From the NCBI RefSeq assembly GCF_026003995.1, contig NZ_BPIG01000001.1, positions 569,444 to 633,443 of the forward strand: DNA of 64,000 nt, in the 5' to 3' direction. The translations under genes and the position numbers were made by a program. Origin of the DNA: Tepidiforma sp. (GTDB lineage Bacteria > Chloroflexota > Dehalococcoidia > Tepidiformales > Tepidiformaceae). Shown here piece after piece: positions 1 to 8,541 of the stretch. Below the pieces are notes generated by a model that was given only the letters and a program-made list of their open reading frames with translations, was not told the origin of the DNA and ran no database searches. Each line of letters starts with the position of its first letter. The stretch's first letter is position 1.

Positions 1-1
1 C

Positions 2-826
2 GTGGTCGCCTTTCACGAAGTGGGCGGCCACGTCGTCGCGGGCGAGGATGGCGCCGATGGGGACGCCCCCCGCGAGGCCCTTCGCGAGCGCCATGATGTC
101 GGGGCGGACGCCGTCGTGCTGGAAGGCGAAGAGGGTGCCGGTGCGGCCGATGCCCGTCTGCACCTCGTCGAAAATGAGCAGGAGGCCCTGCCGGTCGCAC
201 CATTCGCGGAGGCCGGCGAGGTAGCCCGGCGCGGGCATGTTGACGCCGCCTTCGCCCTGGATGGGCTCGACCATGACGGCAACGGTCTGGCCGCCCGTGG
301 CCGCTCGAACGGCATCGAGGTCGTTCCATGGGACGATGCGGAAACCGGGCACGAGCGGTTCGAACGGCTCGCGGTAGCGGGCGTTCCCGGTCGCGGAGAG
401 CGAGCCCATGGTGCGGCCATGGAAGCTGTCGGTGGTGGTGATGACTTCGAAGGCGCCGTCGCGAACGTCGCGGCCCCAGCGGCGGGCGAGCTTGATCGCG
501 GCTTCGACGGCTTCCGTGCCGGAGTTGCAGAAGAACGCGCGGTCGAGCCCCGACGCTTCGACGAGAGTTCGCGCGAGCTCGATCATCGGTGTCGAGTAGA
601 AGAGGTTGGACGTGTGGATGACGCGGGCCGCCTGCTCGCTGATGGCGCGGACGACGGCAGGGTGGCTGTGGCCGAGGACGTTGACCGCGACGCCGCCGAC
701 GAAGTCGAGGTACTCGTTGCCCTCGGTGTCCCAGGCGCGGGTGCCGGAGCCCCGTTCGATGACGACCGGCTGGCGGCCGTAGTTCTGGAAGAGGTAGCGG
801 TGTTCTTCGGCGATCCAGTCGGTCAT
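2..826 (-). CDS. argD: Acetylornithine aminotransferase (C-terminus off the window)
   Basis: PLP-dependent class III aminotransferase that converts N-acetylglutamate semialdehyde to N-acetylornithine in cytosolic arginine synthesis. The first 275 residues are visible and the end lies beyond base 1. Seen: the start ATG at 826 behind an AGGAGG box, the cofactor-binding stretch FCNSGTEAVEAAIKLAR, the IFDEVQTGIGRTG motif with the PLP-interacting Asp, and the Schiff-base lysine in LAKGLAGG (about K249). It is the last visible gene of a leftward arg cluster with argC, argJ and argB, separated from argB by ppk. Related ornithine or succinylornithine aminotransferases share these motifs, so the acetylornithine specificity rests mainly on context. 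Confidence 0.93.
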   Translation of the reverse strand, partial: MTDWIAEEHRYLFQNYGRQPVVIERGSGTRAWDTEGNEYLDFVGGVAVNVLGHSHPAVVRAISEQAARVIHTSNLFYSTPMIELARTLVEASGLDRAFFCNSGTEAVEAAIKLARRWGRDVRDGAFEVITTTDSFHGRTMGSLSATGNARYREPFEPLVPGFRIVPWNDLDAVRAATGGQTVAVMVEPIQGEGGVNMPAPGYLAGLREWCDRQGLLLIFDEVQTGIGRTGTLFAFQHDGVRPDIMALAKGLAGGVPIGAILARDDVAAHFVKGDH

Positions 827-878
827 CGGGGCCTCCTGCGGGCATGGTACGGCCTGCGGCGGGCCCGGTGAACCGAGC

Positions 879-2987
879 TCAGGAGAACGGAGCGCGCTGC
901 AGGAGGATGGCCTGGCTGCCGGGGGCATCGACAGCCGGGTCGCGGTGCCACGTGTCGTCGTGAAGCCGCCAGCCCTGGCGCGCGTCGTTCAGCTGCAGCT
1001 CGAGGAGGTCCAGCAGCTGCGCACGGTGTTCCGGCGACCGCACCGGGGCGAGCACCTCGATGCGCTCGTCGAGGTTCCGCTTCATGAGGTCGGCGCTGCC
1101 GATGAAGAACTCGGGCTCGCCATCGTTATGGAAATAGTAGATGCGCGCATGCTCGAGGAAGCGGCCGATGATGCTGACGACGCGGACGCTGTCCGAGAGG
1201 CCGGGAAGCCCCGGGCGAAGCCGGCAGATGCCACGGATGACGAGGTCGACCTGGACACCGGCCTGCGATGCCTCGTAGAGCAGGCGGGTGCATTCGAAAT
1301 CTTCGAGCGCGTTCATCTTGAAGATGACGCGGGCCGGCCGGCCGGCGCGGGCGTGCGCGATTTCGCGCCGGATGCGCTCGGTGACGGCGCTGCGCAGGTT
1401 GGAGGGGGCGGCGAGGACGACATCCGTCCGGAACTGTTCGCCGTAGCCGGTGAGGAGGTTGAAGATGCGGAGGATGTCGCCGCAGATGCCGGGGTCGGCG
1501 GTGAAGAGACCGAGGTCGGTGTAGACGCGGGCAGTGCGCGAGTTGTAGTTGCCGGTGCCGATGTGGGCGTACATGGTGACGCCGTTCGCTTCCTCGCGGA
1601 CCACGAGGCAGATTTTCGAGTGGATTTTCAGGTCGGGCTGGCCGTAGGCGACGTGGACGCCGGCGGCCTCCAGCTTCCTCGCCCAGAGGATGTTGTTCGC
1701 CTCGTCGAAGCGCGCGGTCAGCTCGACGAGCACGGCGACCTGCTTGCCCCGGCCGGCGGCGTCGATGAGCGCTTCGAGGATCGGCGAGTCGGGCGAGGTG
1801 CGGTACATGGTGGCCTTGATGGCGAGCACGGCCGGGTCTTCGGAGGCTTCTTCGACGAACCGAACCACGGTCTGGTCGAAGGATTCGTACGGGTGGTGGA
1901 CGAGGAGGTCGCGCTCGCGGATGGTCGCGAAGAATTCCGGGGCGTCGCCCGTGCCGGCGAACGCGGTTGGCACCGCCGGGGTGAACGGGGCATCGCGGAG
2001 CGGCGCGAGGTCGAGGCTCGCGATCTGGAAGAGGTCGTGCAGGCCGAGGGGGCCGGCCGAACGGTAGACGTCGCGTTCGCTGACCTGGAGCTCTTCGAGC
2101 AGGAGCTCCATCCGGGCCGGGGGCAGCTCACCAGTGATTTCGATCGAGACGGCCTCGGCGAGCCGCCGGCGCCGGAGGGCGCTCTCGATGAGCTCGAGGA
2201 GGTCATCGGCCTCTTCGCCGGGCGCGCCCGTCTCGGCGCTGCGGAGCACGCGCAGCTCCTGCCACTCGGTCACCTCCATGCCCGGGAAGAGCATGCCGAA
2301 GTGGGCCGCGATGAGGTCTTCGAGGAGGACGAAGCGGAGGTCGCCGGCGTCGACGAAGCGGGGCCGGTTCGGGGGAATCTTGACGCGCGCGAAGCGGTCC
2401 TGCCCGGTCGATGGGTGGCGGACGTTGAGGGCGAGCGACAGCGAACCGCCCGAGATGAACGGGAACGGGTGGGCCGGGTCGACGACGAGCGGCGTCAGGA
2501 CGGGAAAGATGGAGCGTTCGAAGTACTCGCGCAGCCGCTGGCGCGCAGGCTCTTCGAGGTCGTCGAAGCGCACGATCTGAATGCCGTGGGCGGCGAGTTC
2601 GGGCAGGAGTTCGGTGCGCCAGACCTCTTCGGCGCGGGCGCGCATCCGGTGGCAGCGGTCGATGACGAGGTCGTACTGCTCGGCGATGGTGAGGCCGTCG
2701 ACCGTGCGGGTCCGGGCATCGGTCGCGAGCATGCGCTTCAGCCAGCCGACGCGCTTGGCGAAGAACTCGTCGAGGTTGCTGGCGGTTATGGCGAGGAACT
2801 TGACGCGTTCGAGGAGCAGGTTGCGGGGGTCGCTCGCCTCGACGAGGACGCGCTGGTTGAATTCGAGCCAGCTGAGCTCACGGTTGAGGTAGAGCGCAGG
2901 GTCGTCGAGATCCCACGGCGCCGGGGGCGTTAATGGAGCAGGCTGCGGTGCGGACCCCGGGACCGGCGGAGATTCGGTGCCTTCCAT
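879..2987 (-). CDS. ppk: Polyphosphate kinase 1
   Basis: Makes inorganic polyphosphate reversibly from the ATP gamma-phosphate; PPK1 enzymes are usually membrane-associated. At 702 residues it is the usual family length. Seen: the N-terminal signature LNRELSWLEFNQRVL, the catalytic-domain stretch DLKIHSKICLV with the presumed phosphorylated histidine (about H456), and FLEHARIYYFHNDG with the second conserved histidine (about H613). The product is expected to be cytosolic or peripheral because no membrane helix is visible. It lies between argB (57 bp) and argD (52 bp), an unusual place for ppk that suggests co-transcription with arginine genes. Family assignment is secure; the operon link is inferred from spacing and strand. 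Confidence 0.96.
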   Translation of the reverse strand: MEGTESPPVPGSAPQPAPLTPPAPWDLDDPALYLNRELSWLEFNQRVLVEASDPRNLLLERVKFLAITASNLDEFFAKRVGWLKRMLATDARTRTVDGLTIAEQYDLVIDRCHRMRARAEEVWRTELLPELAAHGIQIVRFDDLEEPARQRLREYFERSIFPVLTPLVVDPAHPFPFISGGSLSLALNVRHPSTGQDRFARVKIPPNRPRFVDAGDLRFVLLEDLIAAHFGMLFPGMEVTEWQELRVLRSAETGAPGEEADDLLELIESALRRRRLAEAVSIEITGELPPARMELLLEELQVSERDVYRSAGPLGLHDLFQIASLDLAPLRDAPFTPAVPTAFAGTGDAPEFFATIRERDLLVHHPYESFDQTVVRFVEEASEDPAVLAIKATMYRTSPDSPILEALIDAAGRGKQVAVLVELTARFDEANNILWARKLEAAGVHVAYGQPDLKIHSKICLVVREEANGVTMYAHIGTGNYNSRTARVYTDLGLFTADPGICGDILRIFNLLTGYGEQFRTDVVLAAPSNLRSAVTERIRREIAHARAGRPARVIFKMNALEDFECTRLLYEASQAGVQVDLVIRGICRLRPGLPGLSDSVRVVSIIGRFLEHARIYYFHNDGEPEFFIGSADLMKRNLDERIEVLAPVRSPEHRAQLLDLLELQLNDARQGWRLHDDTWHRDPAVDAPGSQAILLQRAPFS

Positions 2988-3044
2988 GGTGACTCGCGGT
3001 TCCCCAACAGTATCACGGAAGGATAGCCGGAAGTGTTAAGGCCG

Positions 3045-3812
3045 TCAGGGGGTGACGAGCGTGCCAGCGCCGTCGAGCGCGCGGAGCGCACCGGGCTGGC
3101 GCCCGTCGACGATTTGGGCTTCGACCCCGAGCGACACCGCGTGCAGGCAGGATTCGACCTTCGGGATCATCCCGCCGGAGATGGTGCCATCGGCGATGAG
3201 CGCGCGGGCGCGGGCGGCGTCGAGGACGGGGATGCGCTGGCCCGCGGCATCGCGGACGCCGTCGACGTCGGTGAGGTAGACGAGGCGCCGGGCGCCGAGC
3301 GCGGCGGCGATGTTCCCGGCGACGACGTCGGCGTTGACGTTGACGAGCTGGTCGGCGGGCTCGCGCGGCACGCAGCCGATGGGGCCGATGACCGGGACGA
3401 TGCCCGCTGCGAGGAGGGCCTCCACCGGCGCGGAGTTCACGCGGACGGGTTCGCCGACGAAGCCGAGTGACGGATCGGCGAGCCGACATTCGAGCAGGCG
3501 GGCATCGGCACCGGAGAGGCCGACCGCGCGCGCCCCGGCGGCATCGATGGCGGCCACGATGCGCTTGTTCACGAGCCCGGCGAAGACGGCCACGACGACC
3601 GGGAGGACGCGATCGTCGGTCACGCGGAGGCCGCGTTCGAAACGGGAGGGAATCTGCATCGCTTCGAGCCAGCGGCTCGCTTCGGCGCCGCCGCCGTGGA
3701 CCACGACGGGCACGTCGCCGGCCGCCGCGAGCGCCGCGATGTCGGCGTAGGTGGTATCGGTCGAGCCGAGCGTGCTCCCGCCGATCTTGATGACGAACGT
3801 GCCGGTGCTCAC
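3045..3812 (-). CDS. argB: Acetylglutamate kinase
   Basis: Phosphorylates N-acetylglutamate with ATP, the second step of arginine synthesis. The start is taken as GTG at 3812, giving 255 residues, because it overlaps the argJ stop in a GTGA and leads straight into the conserved opening TGTFVIKIGGSTL. Longer upstream readings would run through argJ. Seen: the amino-acid kinase glycine motif KIGGS, VVVHGGGAEASRWLE for substrate binding, and the late GGMIPKVESCLHAVSLG segment typical of ArgB. Translation is probably coupled to argJ. In many bacteria ArgB is the arginine-feedback step; no N-terminal regulatory extension is visible, which leaves its sensitivity open. Confidence 0.95.
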   Translation of the reverse strand: MSTGTFVIKIGGSTLGSTDTTYADIAALAAAGDVPVVVHGGGAEASRWLEAMQIPSRFERGLRVTDDRVLPVVVAVFAGLVNKRIVAAIDAAGARAVGLSGADARLLECRLADPSLGFVGEPVRVNSAPVEALLAAGIVPVIGPIGCVPREPADQLVNVNADVVAGNIAAALGARRLVYLTDVDGVRDAAGQRIPVLDAARARALIADGTISGGMIPKVESCLHAVSLGVEAQIVDGRQPGALRALDGAGTLVTP

Positions 3813-5002
3813 GTGTGGTAGTCCGCGTTGATGGCGACGTACTCGGCCGAGAGGTCGCAGCCCCAGCCGGTGGCCGCCTCGTTCCCGACACCGAGGTGCA
3901 CGGCAACGGACACATCCGCGCCCCGCATGGCGGCCGACAGCGCGTCCGGGTCGAAGGCCGTCGGCCGGCCGCGTTCGTAGACGCGGGTGCCGCACAGGTC
4001 GATTGCGACGGCGGGTTCATCGAGCTGAACGCCGGAACGGCCGACGACGGCCGCGATGCGGCCCCAGTTGGGGTCGGCGCCGTGGATGGCGGACTTCAGC
4101 AGGTACGAAGTGCTCAAGAGCCGGACGAGGCGGCGGGCCTCGTCGGCGGTGGCGGCGCCGGTCACGGTGAATTCGACGAGCTTCGTCGCGCCTTCGCCGT
4201 CGCGGGCGATCGCTTTTGCGAGGTGGATGCAGAGCGCCCGGAGCGCGGCCTCGAACTCGGCCGCGAGGGGATGGGCGGCGGTGATCGGCTCGCCGCCGGC
4301 TGCGCCGTTGGCGAAGACGACCGCCGTGTCACTCGGGCTCGTATCGCCGTCGACTGAGACGAGGTTGAACGAGTCGTCGACGGCGCGGCGGAAAACGGTT
4401 TCGAGGAAGCCGGGCTCTACCGGCGCATCGGTCGTGAGGAAGGCGAGCATCGTCGCCATGTCCGGGTGGATCATCCCGGAGCCTTTGCAGGCGCCGCCGA
4501 TGGTATAGGGACCGAACTGCACGGCGCCGGTCTTCGGCCGGGTGTCGGTCGTCATGATGGCGCGGGCGAAGGCCGGACCGCCGGCCGGCGCGAGTTCGAT
4601 GGCAGGCATGGCGGCGGCCAGCTTCTCCATCGGCAGGAAGTGGCCGATGACGCCCGTGCTGCAGACGAGCATCTCCTCTTCGGGAACGCCGGCGCGGGCG
4701 GCAGCGAGGCGGGCGAGTTCGTAGCCGTCGGCCATGCCGCGTTCGCCGGTGCTCGCGTTGGCGACGCCGGCGTTGACGACCACGCCGCGCGCGGGGCGGA
4801 TGGCGAGCTTCGCCCGGTCGATGTCGACGGCGGCGGCATGGAGCCGGCTGCGGGTAAAGACGGCGGCCGTCGAACAGGGCCGTTCGGAGACGAGGATGGC
4901 GAGATCGAGCTTGCCCTCGCCGTAGGTCTTGACGCCGGCATAGGCGGCGCCGGCGAGGAAGCCGCGCGGCGAGGTGACGTGCCCGGCCGGGTCGACCTGC
5001 AT
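3809..5002 (-). CDS. argJ: Ornithine acetyltransferase / N-acetylglutamate synthase
   Basis: Moves the acetyl group from N-acetylornithine to glutamate, giving the cyclic arginine pathway; bifunctional members also use acetyl-CoA. The 397 residues match the family. Seen: the autoproteolysis site in KGSGMIHPDMATMLAF, where the precursor is cut before the Thr to form alpha and beta chains, and NSFNLVSVDGDTSPSDT-type beta-chain motifs (here FNLVSVDGDTSPSDTAV). The C-terminus ends in YVAINADYHT. ATG at 5002 shares one base with the argC stop, and the stop overlaps argB. No separate argA was seen, so ArgJ may also supply the first acetylglutamate; that is inference. Confidence 0.95.
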   Translation of the reverse strand: MQVDPAGHVTSPRGFLAGAAYAGVKTYGEGKLDLAILVSERPCSTAAVFTRSRLHAAAVDIDRAKLAIRPARGVVVNAGVANASTGERGMADGYELARLAAARAGVPEEEMLVCSTGVIGHFLPMEKLAAAMPAIELAPAGGPAFARAIMTTDTRPKTGAVQFGPYTIGGACKGSGMIHPDMATMLAFLTTDAPVEPGFLETVFRRAVDDSFNLVSVDGDTSPSDTAVVFANGAAGGEPITAAHPLAAEFEAALRALCIHLAKAIARDGEGATKLVEFTVTGAATADEARRLVRLLSTSYLLKSAIHGADPNWGRIAAVVGRSGVQLDEPAVAIDLCGTRVYERGRPTAFDPDALSAAMRGADVSVAVHLGVGNEAATGWGCDLSAEYVAINADYHT

Positions 5003-6033
5003 CAGGGGTACACCGCCGGGAGCTGGAGGCCCGCGGCCTGGTCGAGGCCGAGCATGAGGTTCATGTTCTCGATGGCCTGGCCGGCGGCGCCCTTGCCGAG
5101 GTTGTCGAGGACGCTCGCGACGACGAGCATGCCGTTCCGGGCGTCGACGACGGGATGCACGAGACAGCGGTTCGTGCCGAGGGTGTGCTTCGTGTGCGGC
5201 GGGGCCGCTGTGACCGACGTGAACGGGGCACCGCGGTAGAACTCGCGGTAAAGGTCGGCGACCTCGGCCTGCGAGATATCGCGGGCGAGCGGCGCGTAGC
5301 AGGTGGCGTGGATGCCGCGCGTCATCGGCACGAGATGCGGGACGAAGGTGACACGGGGCTCAGCGCCGCCGCGGAGCGCGCCGAGCTCCTGCGCGATTTC
5401 GGGCTGGTGGTTGTGATTGGCGATTTTGTACGCCGAGACGTCCTCGTTGACCTCGCTGTAGCCGAAGCCGCCGCCGCTTCCGCGCCCGGCGCCGGAGATG
5501 CCCGACTTGGCGTCGACCACGATGGAGGGCTCGATGATGCCGGCGTTCACAGCCGGGGCGAGCGCGAGGATGGCGGCAGCCGGGTAGCAGCCGGGGTTCG
5601 CGACGAGCCGCGCGGCGGCGATGCGGTCGCGGTTCAGCTCGGGGAGGCCGTAGACAGCCTCCGCGAGGAGGTCGGGCGCGGGGTGGGGCTGGCCGCCGCC
5701 CATCCACTGCTCGAACGCGCCGGGCGCCTTCAGCCGGAAGTCCGCTGCGATGTCGATCACCTTCACCCCGGCGCGGACGAACGGGGCGCAGGCCTTCGCG
5801 CTCTCGGCCGTCGGGAGCGAGGAGAAGATGACGTCGACGCTCTCCTCGATCGTTTCGGTGATGGGCAGGTCGGCGTAGAGGCCGAGCGAGGGGAAGGCGT
5901 CGCCGAGGCGCTGCCCGGCGAGCGAGCGGCCGGTGGCGGCGACGAGCTTCGCGGCCGGGTGGTTCCAGAGGAGGCGGGCGGCCTCCATGCCGGCGTAGCC
6001 GGTGACGTTGATGATGCCGACGCGGTAGGTCAC
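5002..6033 (-). CDS. argC: N-acetyl-gamma-glutamyl-phosphate reductase
   Basis: NADPH-dependent reduction of N-acetylglutamyl phosphate to the semialdehyde, third step of arginine synthesis. 343 residues, normal for the family. Seen: an N-terminal Rossmann segment beginning YRVGIINVTGYAGMEAAR, the active-site cysteine in NPGCYPAAAIL, and HNHQPEIAQELG. Start is GTG at 6033, ten bases after the stop of the dehydrogenase gene upstream, so it probably belongs to the same leftward transcript. First arg gene of the order argC-argJ-argB-(ppk)-argD. Confidence is high because motif and context agree. Confidence 0.95.
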   Translation of the reverse strand: MTYRVGIINVTGYAGMEAARLLWNHPAAKLVAATGRSLAGQRLGDAFPSLGLYADLPITETIEESVDVIFSSLPTAESAKACAPFVRAGVKVIDIAADFRLKAPGAFEQWMGGGQPHPAPDLLAEAVYGLPELNRDRIAAARLVANPGCYPAAAILALAPAVNAGIIEPSIVVDAKSGISGAGRGSGGGFGYSEVNEDVSAYKIANHNHQPEIAQELGALRGGAEPRVTFVPHLVPMTRGIHATCYAPLARDISQAEVADLYREFYRGAPFTSVTAAPPHTKHTLGTNRCLVHPVVDARNGMLVVASVLDNLGKGAAGQAIENMNLMLGLDQAAGLQLPAVYP

Positions 6034-6043
6034 GCGGGAATTG

Positions 6044-7063
6044 TTACGCGCCGGCGCGAACCGGACCAGCGATATCGAGCACGGCGGCGCCGCTCACCCG
6101 CCCTTCCTTCAGGGCGAGCAGCGCGTCGTTCGCGGCCTCGAGCGGGTAGAGGTCGTACTCGGTGCGGACCGGGATGCGGGCGGCAAGGTCGAGGAACTCG
6201 CGGGCGTCCTGCCGGGTGAAGTTGGCGACGCTGCGAAGGGAACGTTCCCACCAGAGGCGCTCGTAGGGGAACTCCGGCACGCGGTCGAGGTGGATGGCGT
6301 TGATGGCAACCGTGCCGCCGCGGTCGACCGCTTCGAGCGCCCGGACGACGACGTCGCCTGCGGGGGCGAAGGTGACCGCGGCGTCGAGGGGGACGGGCAC
6401 GGGGTCGCTGTAGCTGCCGGCCCAGCGCGCGCCGAGGCGGAGCGCGCGCTCCTGCTCGGCGCGGGAGCGAGTGACGACGTAGACCTCGCAGCCCCAGTGG
6501 ACGGCGACCTGGATGGCGAGCGACGCCGAGGCGCCGAAGCCGAAGAGGCCGAGCCGGCCGCCGGGCTCGATGCCGCTGACCCGCAGCGACCGGTAGCCGA
6601 TGACGCCGCCGCAGAGGAGGGGCGCGGCATCGAGGTCGGCGAAGCCAGCGGGGAGCGGGAAGCAGAAGTCGGCGCGGGCGGTGATGAGCTCGGCGTAGCC
6701 GCCGTCGCGGTCCCAGCCGGTGAACTCGGCCCGCTCGCAGAGGTTTTCGCGGCCGGCGGCGCAGCGCGGGCAGACACCACACGCCCCGCCGAGCCAGGCC
6801 ACGCCCGCACGGTCGCCGACCTTCCAGCCGGCCACGCCGTCGCCGCTGGCCTCGACCCGGCCGACGACCTGGTGGCCCGGGGTGATCGGGAGGCGGCGCG
6901 CGGGAAGGTCGCCTTCGGCGAGCTGGAGGTCGGTCCGGCAGACGCCGCAGGCGGTGACGCGGAGGAGGAGTTCGCCGGGCCCCGGCTGCGGCGGCTCGAC
7001 GGCGTCGATGCGGAGCGGCGCGCGTTCGGCAGGGGCGGGCTGGTGGAGGCGGGCGGCGCGCAT
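6044..7063 (-). CDS. Zinc-dependent alcohol dehydrogenase family protein
   Basis: Medium-chain dehydrogenase/reductase, 339 residues, oxidising or reducing an alcohol/aldehyde with NAD(P). Seen: catalytic-zinc motif ACGVCRTDL, the glutamate/histidine segment TPGHQVVGRVE, the structural-zinc cysteines in CGVCPRCAAGRENLC, and a cofactor-binding glycine stretch LGLFGFGASASLAIQVA. The pattern resembles AdhA-like propanol-preferring enzymes, but substrate cannot be read from sequence. ATG at 7063 lies two bases beyond the pyrD stop, and argC begins ten bases downstream, so it sits between pyrimidine and arginine genes in one leftward run. No metabolic reason for that placement is evident. Confidence 0.9.
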   Translation of the reverse strand: MRAARLHQPAPAERAPLRIDAVEPPQPGPGELLLRVTACGVCRTDLQLAEGDLPARRLPITPGHQVVGRVEASGDGVAGWKVGDRAGVAWLGGACGVCPRCAAGRENLCERAEFTGWDRDGGYAELITARADFCFPLPAGFADLDAAPLLCGGVIGYRSLRVSGIEPGGRLGLFGFGASASLAIQVAVHWGCEVYVVTRSRAEQERALRLGARWAGSYSDPVPVPLDAAVTFAPAGDVVVRALEAVDRGGTVAINAIHLDRVPEFPYERLWWERSLRSVANFTRQDAREFLDLAARIPVRTEYDLYPLEAANDALLALKEGRVSGAAVLDIAGPVRAGA

Positions 7064-7065
7064 GG

Positions 7066-8016
7066 TCAGGCGACGGGGGCCGGGCGGGCGCAGCCGATGA
7101 TGTCGGCGATGCGGGCCACGCCTTCGGCGGCGCACCAGGCTTCGAGACCTTCGACGATGTCGAGGAGGGCGCGCGGGTTCGCGAAGGTGGCCGTTCCGAC
7201 CTGGACAGCGGACGCACCGGCCATGAGGAACTCGAGGGCGTCGCGCGCGGTCGCGATGCCGCCGCAGCCGATGACCGGGATGCGCACCGCGCCAGCGACG
7301 TCGTAGACGATGCGGAGCGCGATGGGCTTGATGGCCGGGCCGCTCAGGCCGCCGCGCGCGCGGGGAAGGACCGGGCGCCGGCGGTCGACATCGATGGCCA
7401 TGCCGAGGACGGTGTTGATGGCGCAGATGGCTGCCGCACCTTCCGCCTCGCAGGCTTTCGCGAGGGCGACAGGGTCGGTGACGTTCGGGGTGAGCTTCAC
7501 GATGACCGGGAGGTCGGTATTGCGGACGGCGGCGCGGGTCGCGCGGGCGGAGGCTTCGACGCTCTGGCCGATCTCCATGCCGCCGGTGTCGACGTTCGGG
7601 CAGCTGATGTTCAGCTCGAGGGCGGCGATGCCGGGCACGCCGTCGAGCATGCGCGCCATCTCGCCGAATTCGTCGATGGTGTCGCCGGCGACGTTGACGA
7701 TGACCGGCGTTTCCCAGCGGGCCCACTGCGGCGCGAGATCGCGGATGCAGGCGTCGATGCCGACGTTCTGGAGGCCGATCGAGTTGAGCATGCCAGCGGG
7801 AGTCTCGGCGACGCGGGGCTGGCGGTTGCCGGCCCGTGGCTCCATGGTGACGCCCTTGGAGACGACCGCGCCGAGCCGGCGGATGCCTTCGGGGCCGAAG
7901 TGGTGCTCGAATTCGAAGCCCCAGCTGAAGGTGCCGCTCGCCGGCATGACGGGGTTGCGGAGGAGGAGGCCGCGCTTATGGCCGGGGGCGAGGTCGACGG
8001 AGAGGTCGGGTATCAC
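7066..8016 (-). CDS. pyrD: Dihydroorotate dehydrogenase, class 1B catalytic subunit
   Basis: FMN enzyme oxidising dihydroorotate to orotate in pyrimidine synthesis. 316 residues from GTG at 8016. Seen: NPVMPASGTFSWG near the N-terminus, the active-site cysteine in ELNISCPNVDTGG (Cys in place of the class 2 Ser), PVIVKLTPNVTD, and the FMN-phosphate loop VIGCGGIATARDALEF. Class 1B enzymes normally pair with a PyrK electron-transfer subunit, and no pyrK lies beside this gene. The start was chosen because homology begins there and a TACACT box lies seven bases before it, implying a leaderless mRNA; no Shine-Dalgarno is visible. Confidence 0.93.
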   Translation of the reverse strand: MIPDLSVDLAPGHKRGLLLRNPVMPASGTFSWGFEFEHHFGPEGIRRLGAVVSKGVTMEPRAGNRQPRVAETPAGMLNSIGLQNVGIDACIRDLAPQWARWETPVIVNVAGDTIDEFGEMARMLDGVPGIAALELNISCPNVDTGGMEIGQSVEASARATRAAVRNTDLPVIVKLTPNVTDPVALAKACEAEGAAAICAINTVLGMAIDVDRRRPVLPRARGGLSGPAIKPIALRIVYDVAGAVRIPVIGCGGIATARDALEFLMAGASAVQVGTATFANPRALLDIVEGLEAWCAAEGVARIADIIGCARPAPVA

Positions 8017-8022
8017 GGGGAC

Positions 8023-8028
8023 AGTGTA
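8023..8028 (-). promoter_or_regulatory. Candidate -10 box for leaderless pyrD
   Basis: TACACT on the minus strand ends seven bases before the pyrD GTG, so the predicted transcript would begin at or next to the start codon. No convincing -35 was found. Confidence 0.4.
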
Positions 8029-8046
8029 CCGCGGCGAAACGCCGAA

Positions 8047-8067
8047 GGCCGGGCAAGTCGCCCGGCC
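8047..8067 (-). terminator. GC hairpin after the small cysteine protein
   Basis: GGCCGGGC (8047-8054) pairs perfectly with GCCCGGCC (8060-8067) around a five-base loop. It sits between the stop of the upstream small gene and pyrD. There is no T-run, so a terminator role is plausible only. Confidence 0.45.
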
Positions 8068-8093
8068 CTCGATGCGTGTGCGGACCCCCGGCG

Positions 8094-8315
8094 TCAGGAA
8101 TCGCTCGTGCGGCGGCCGCGGTACCGCGACCCGTTCAGGCTGAAGCTGTCGCTGTCCCAGAGGGGGTCTTCGGACGAGTTGCGGAAATCGCGGACGATGC
8201 CGCAGCGCTTGCAGCGGCCGGTGCTGACGGCCCCGTTCGGGGTTTCGATGACCCAGTGGTGGCGGCAGAGCGCCTGCCCGGCCTGTGCCGTCGTGGTCGA
8301 GGTCGATTCGGTCAT
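8094..8315 (-). CDS. Small cysteine-containing protein of unknown function
   Basis: 73 residues from ATG at 8315 behind a GGAG box. Seen: two cysteines in the pair GRCKRCGIV, an earlier Cys-His pair in ALCRHHWVIE, and a polar tail ending YRGRRTSDS. The C/HH/CxxC spacing suggests a small zinc-binding fold, but no named family is recognised. It is monocistronic: a hairpin follows it and a divergent regulatory region with a near-palindrome precedes it. A role as a small regulator or RNA/DNA-binding protein is possible but unproven. Confidence 0.7.
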   Translation of the reverse strand: MTESTSTTTAQAGQALCRHHWVIETPNGAVSTGRCKRCGIVRDFRNSSEDPLWDSDSFSLNGSRYRGRRTSDS

Positions 8316-8334
8316 GCAATCTCCGTTGCTGTGC

Positions 8335-8370
8335 TTACCGGTCGGTAATCCAGAGTATACCACCGACCGG
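8335..8370 (-). promoter_or_regulatory. Promoter and near-palindromic operator upstream of the small cysteine protein
   Basis: TTACCGGTCGGTAA (8335-8348) is a palindrome apart from its two central bases; a second half-site ACCGACCGG lies at 8362-8370. Between them, on the minus strand, is the -10-like TATACT (8354-8359). The palindrome would cover the start of transcription. The form is like TetR-family operators, but no regulator gene is adjacent. Confidence 0.5.
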
Positions 8371-8427
8371 GGGCGCGAAACCACGCTACGGCGTCACCCC
8401 GAAATGCGCGGTAAACGGGGCGCCGGT

Positions 8428-8456
8428 TTGGCCCCGCTCGTGAAACCGGGTACGAT
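8428..8456 (+). promoter_or_regulatory. Candidate promoter for mrp
   Basis: TTGGCC (8428-8433) and TACGAT (8451-8456) are 17 bases apart, giving a leader of about 80 bases to mrp. Confidence 0.4.
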
Positions 8457-8541
8457 CGTTGTGCAGCTGGCACCGGCCCGGCACGCGGGATGGCCGGGCG
8501 CCGGGAACGCGCCGCCAGCATCGCAGAAAGGCACCCCGCGG

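Noticed and set aside
945-2933. Long plus-strand frame opposite ppk
   Set aside because: Low-complexity Asp/Glu/Val/Arg-rich shadow of the ppk codons; no domain.
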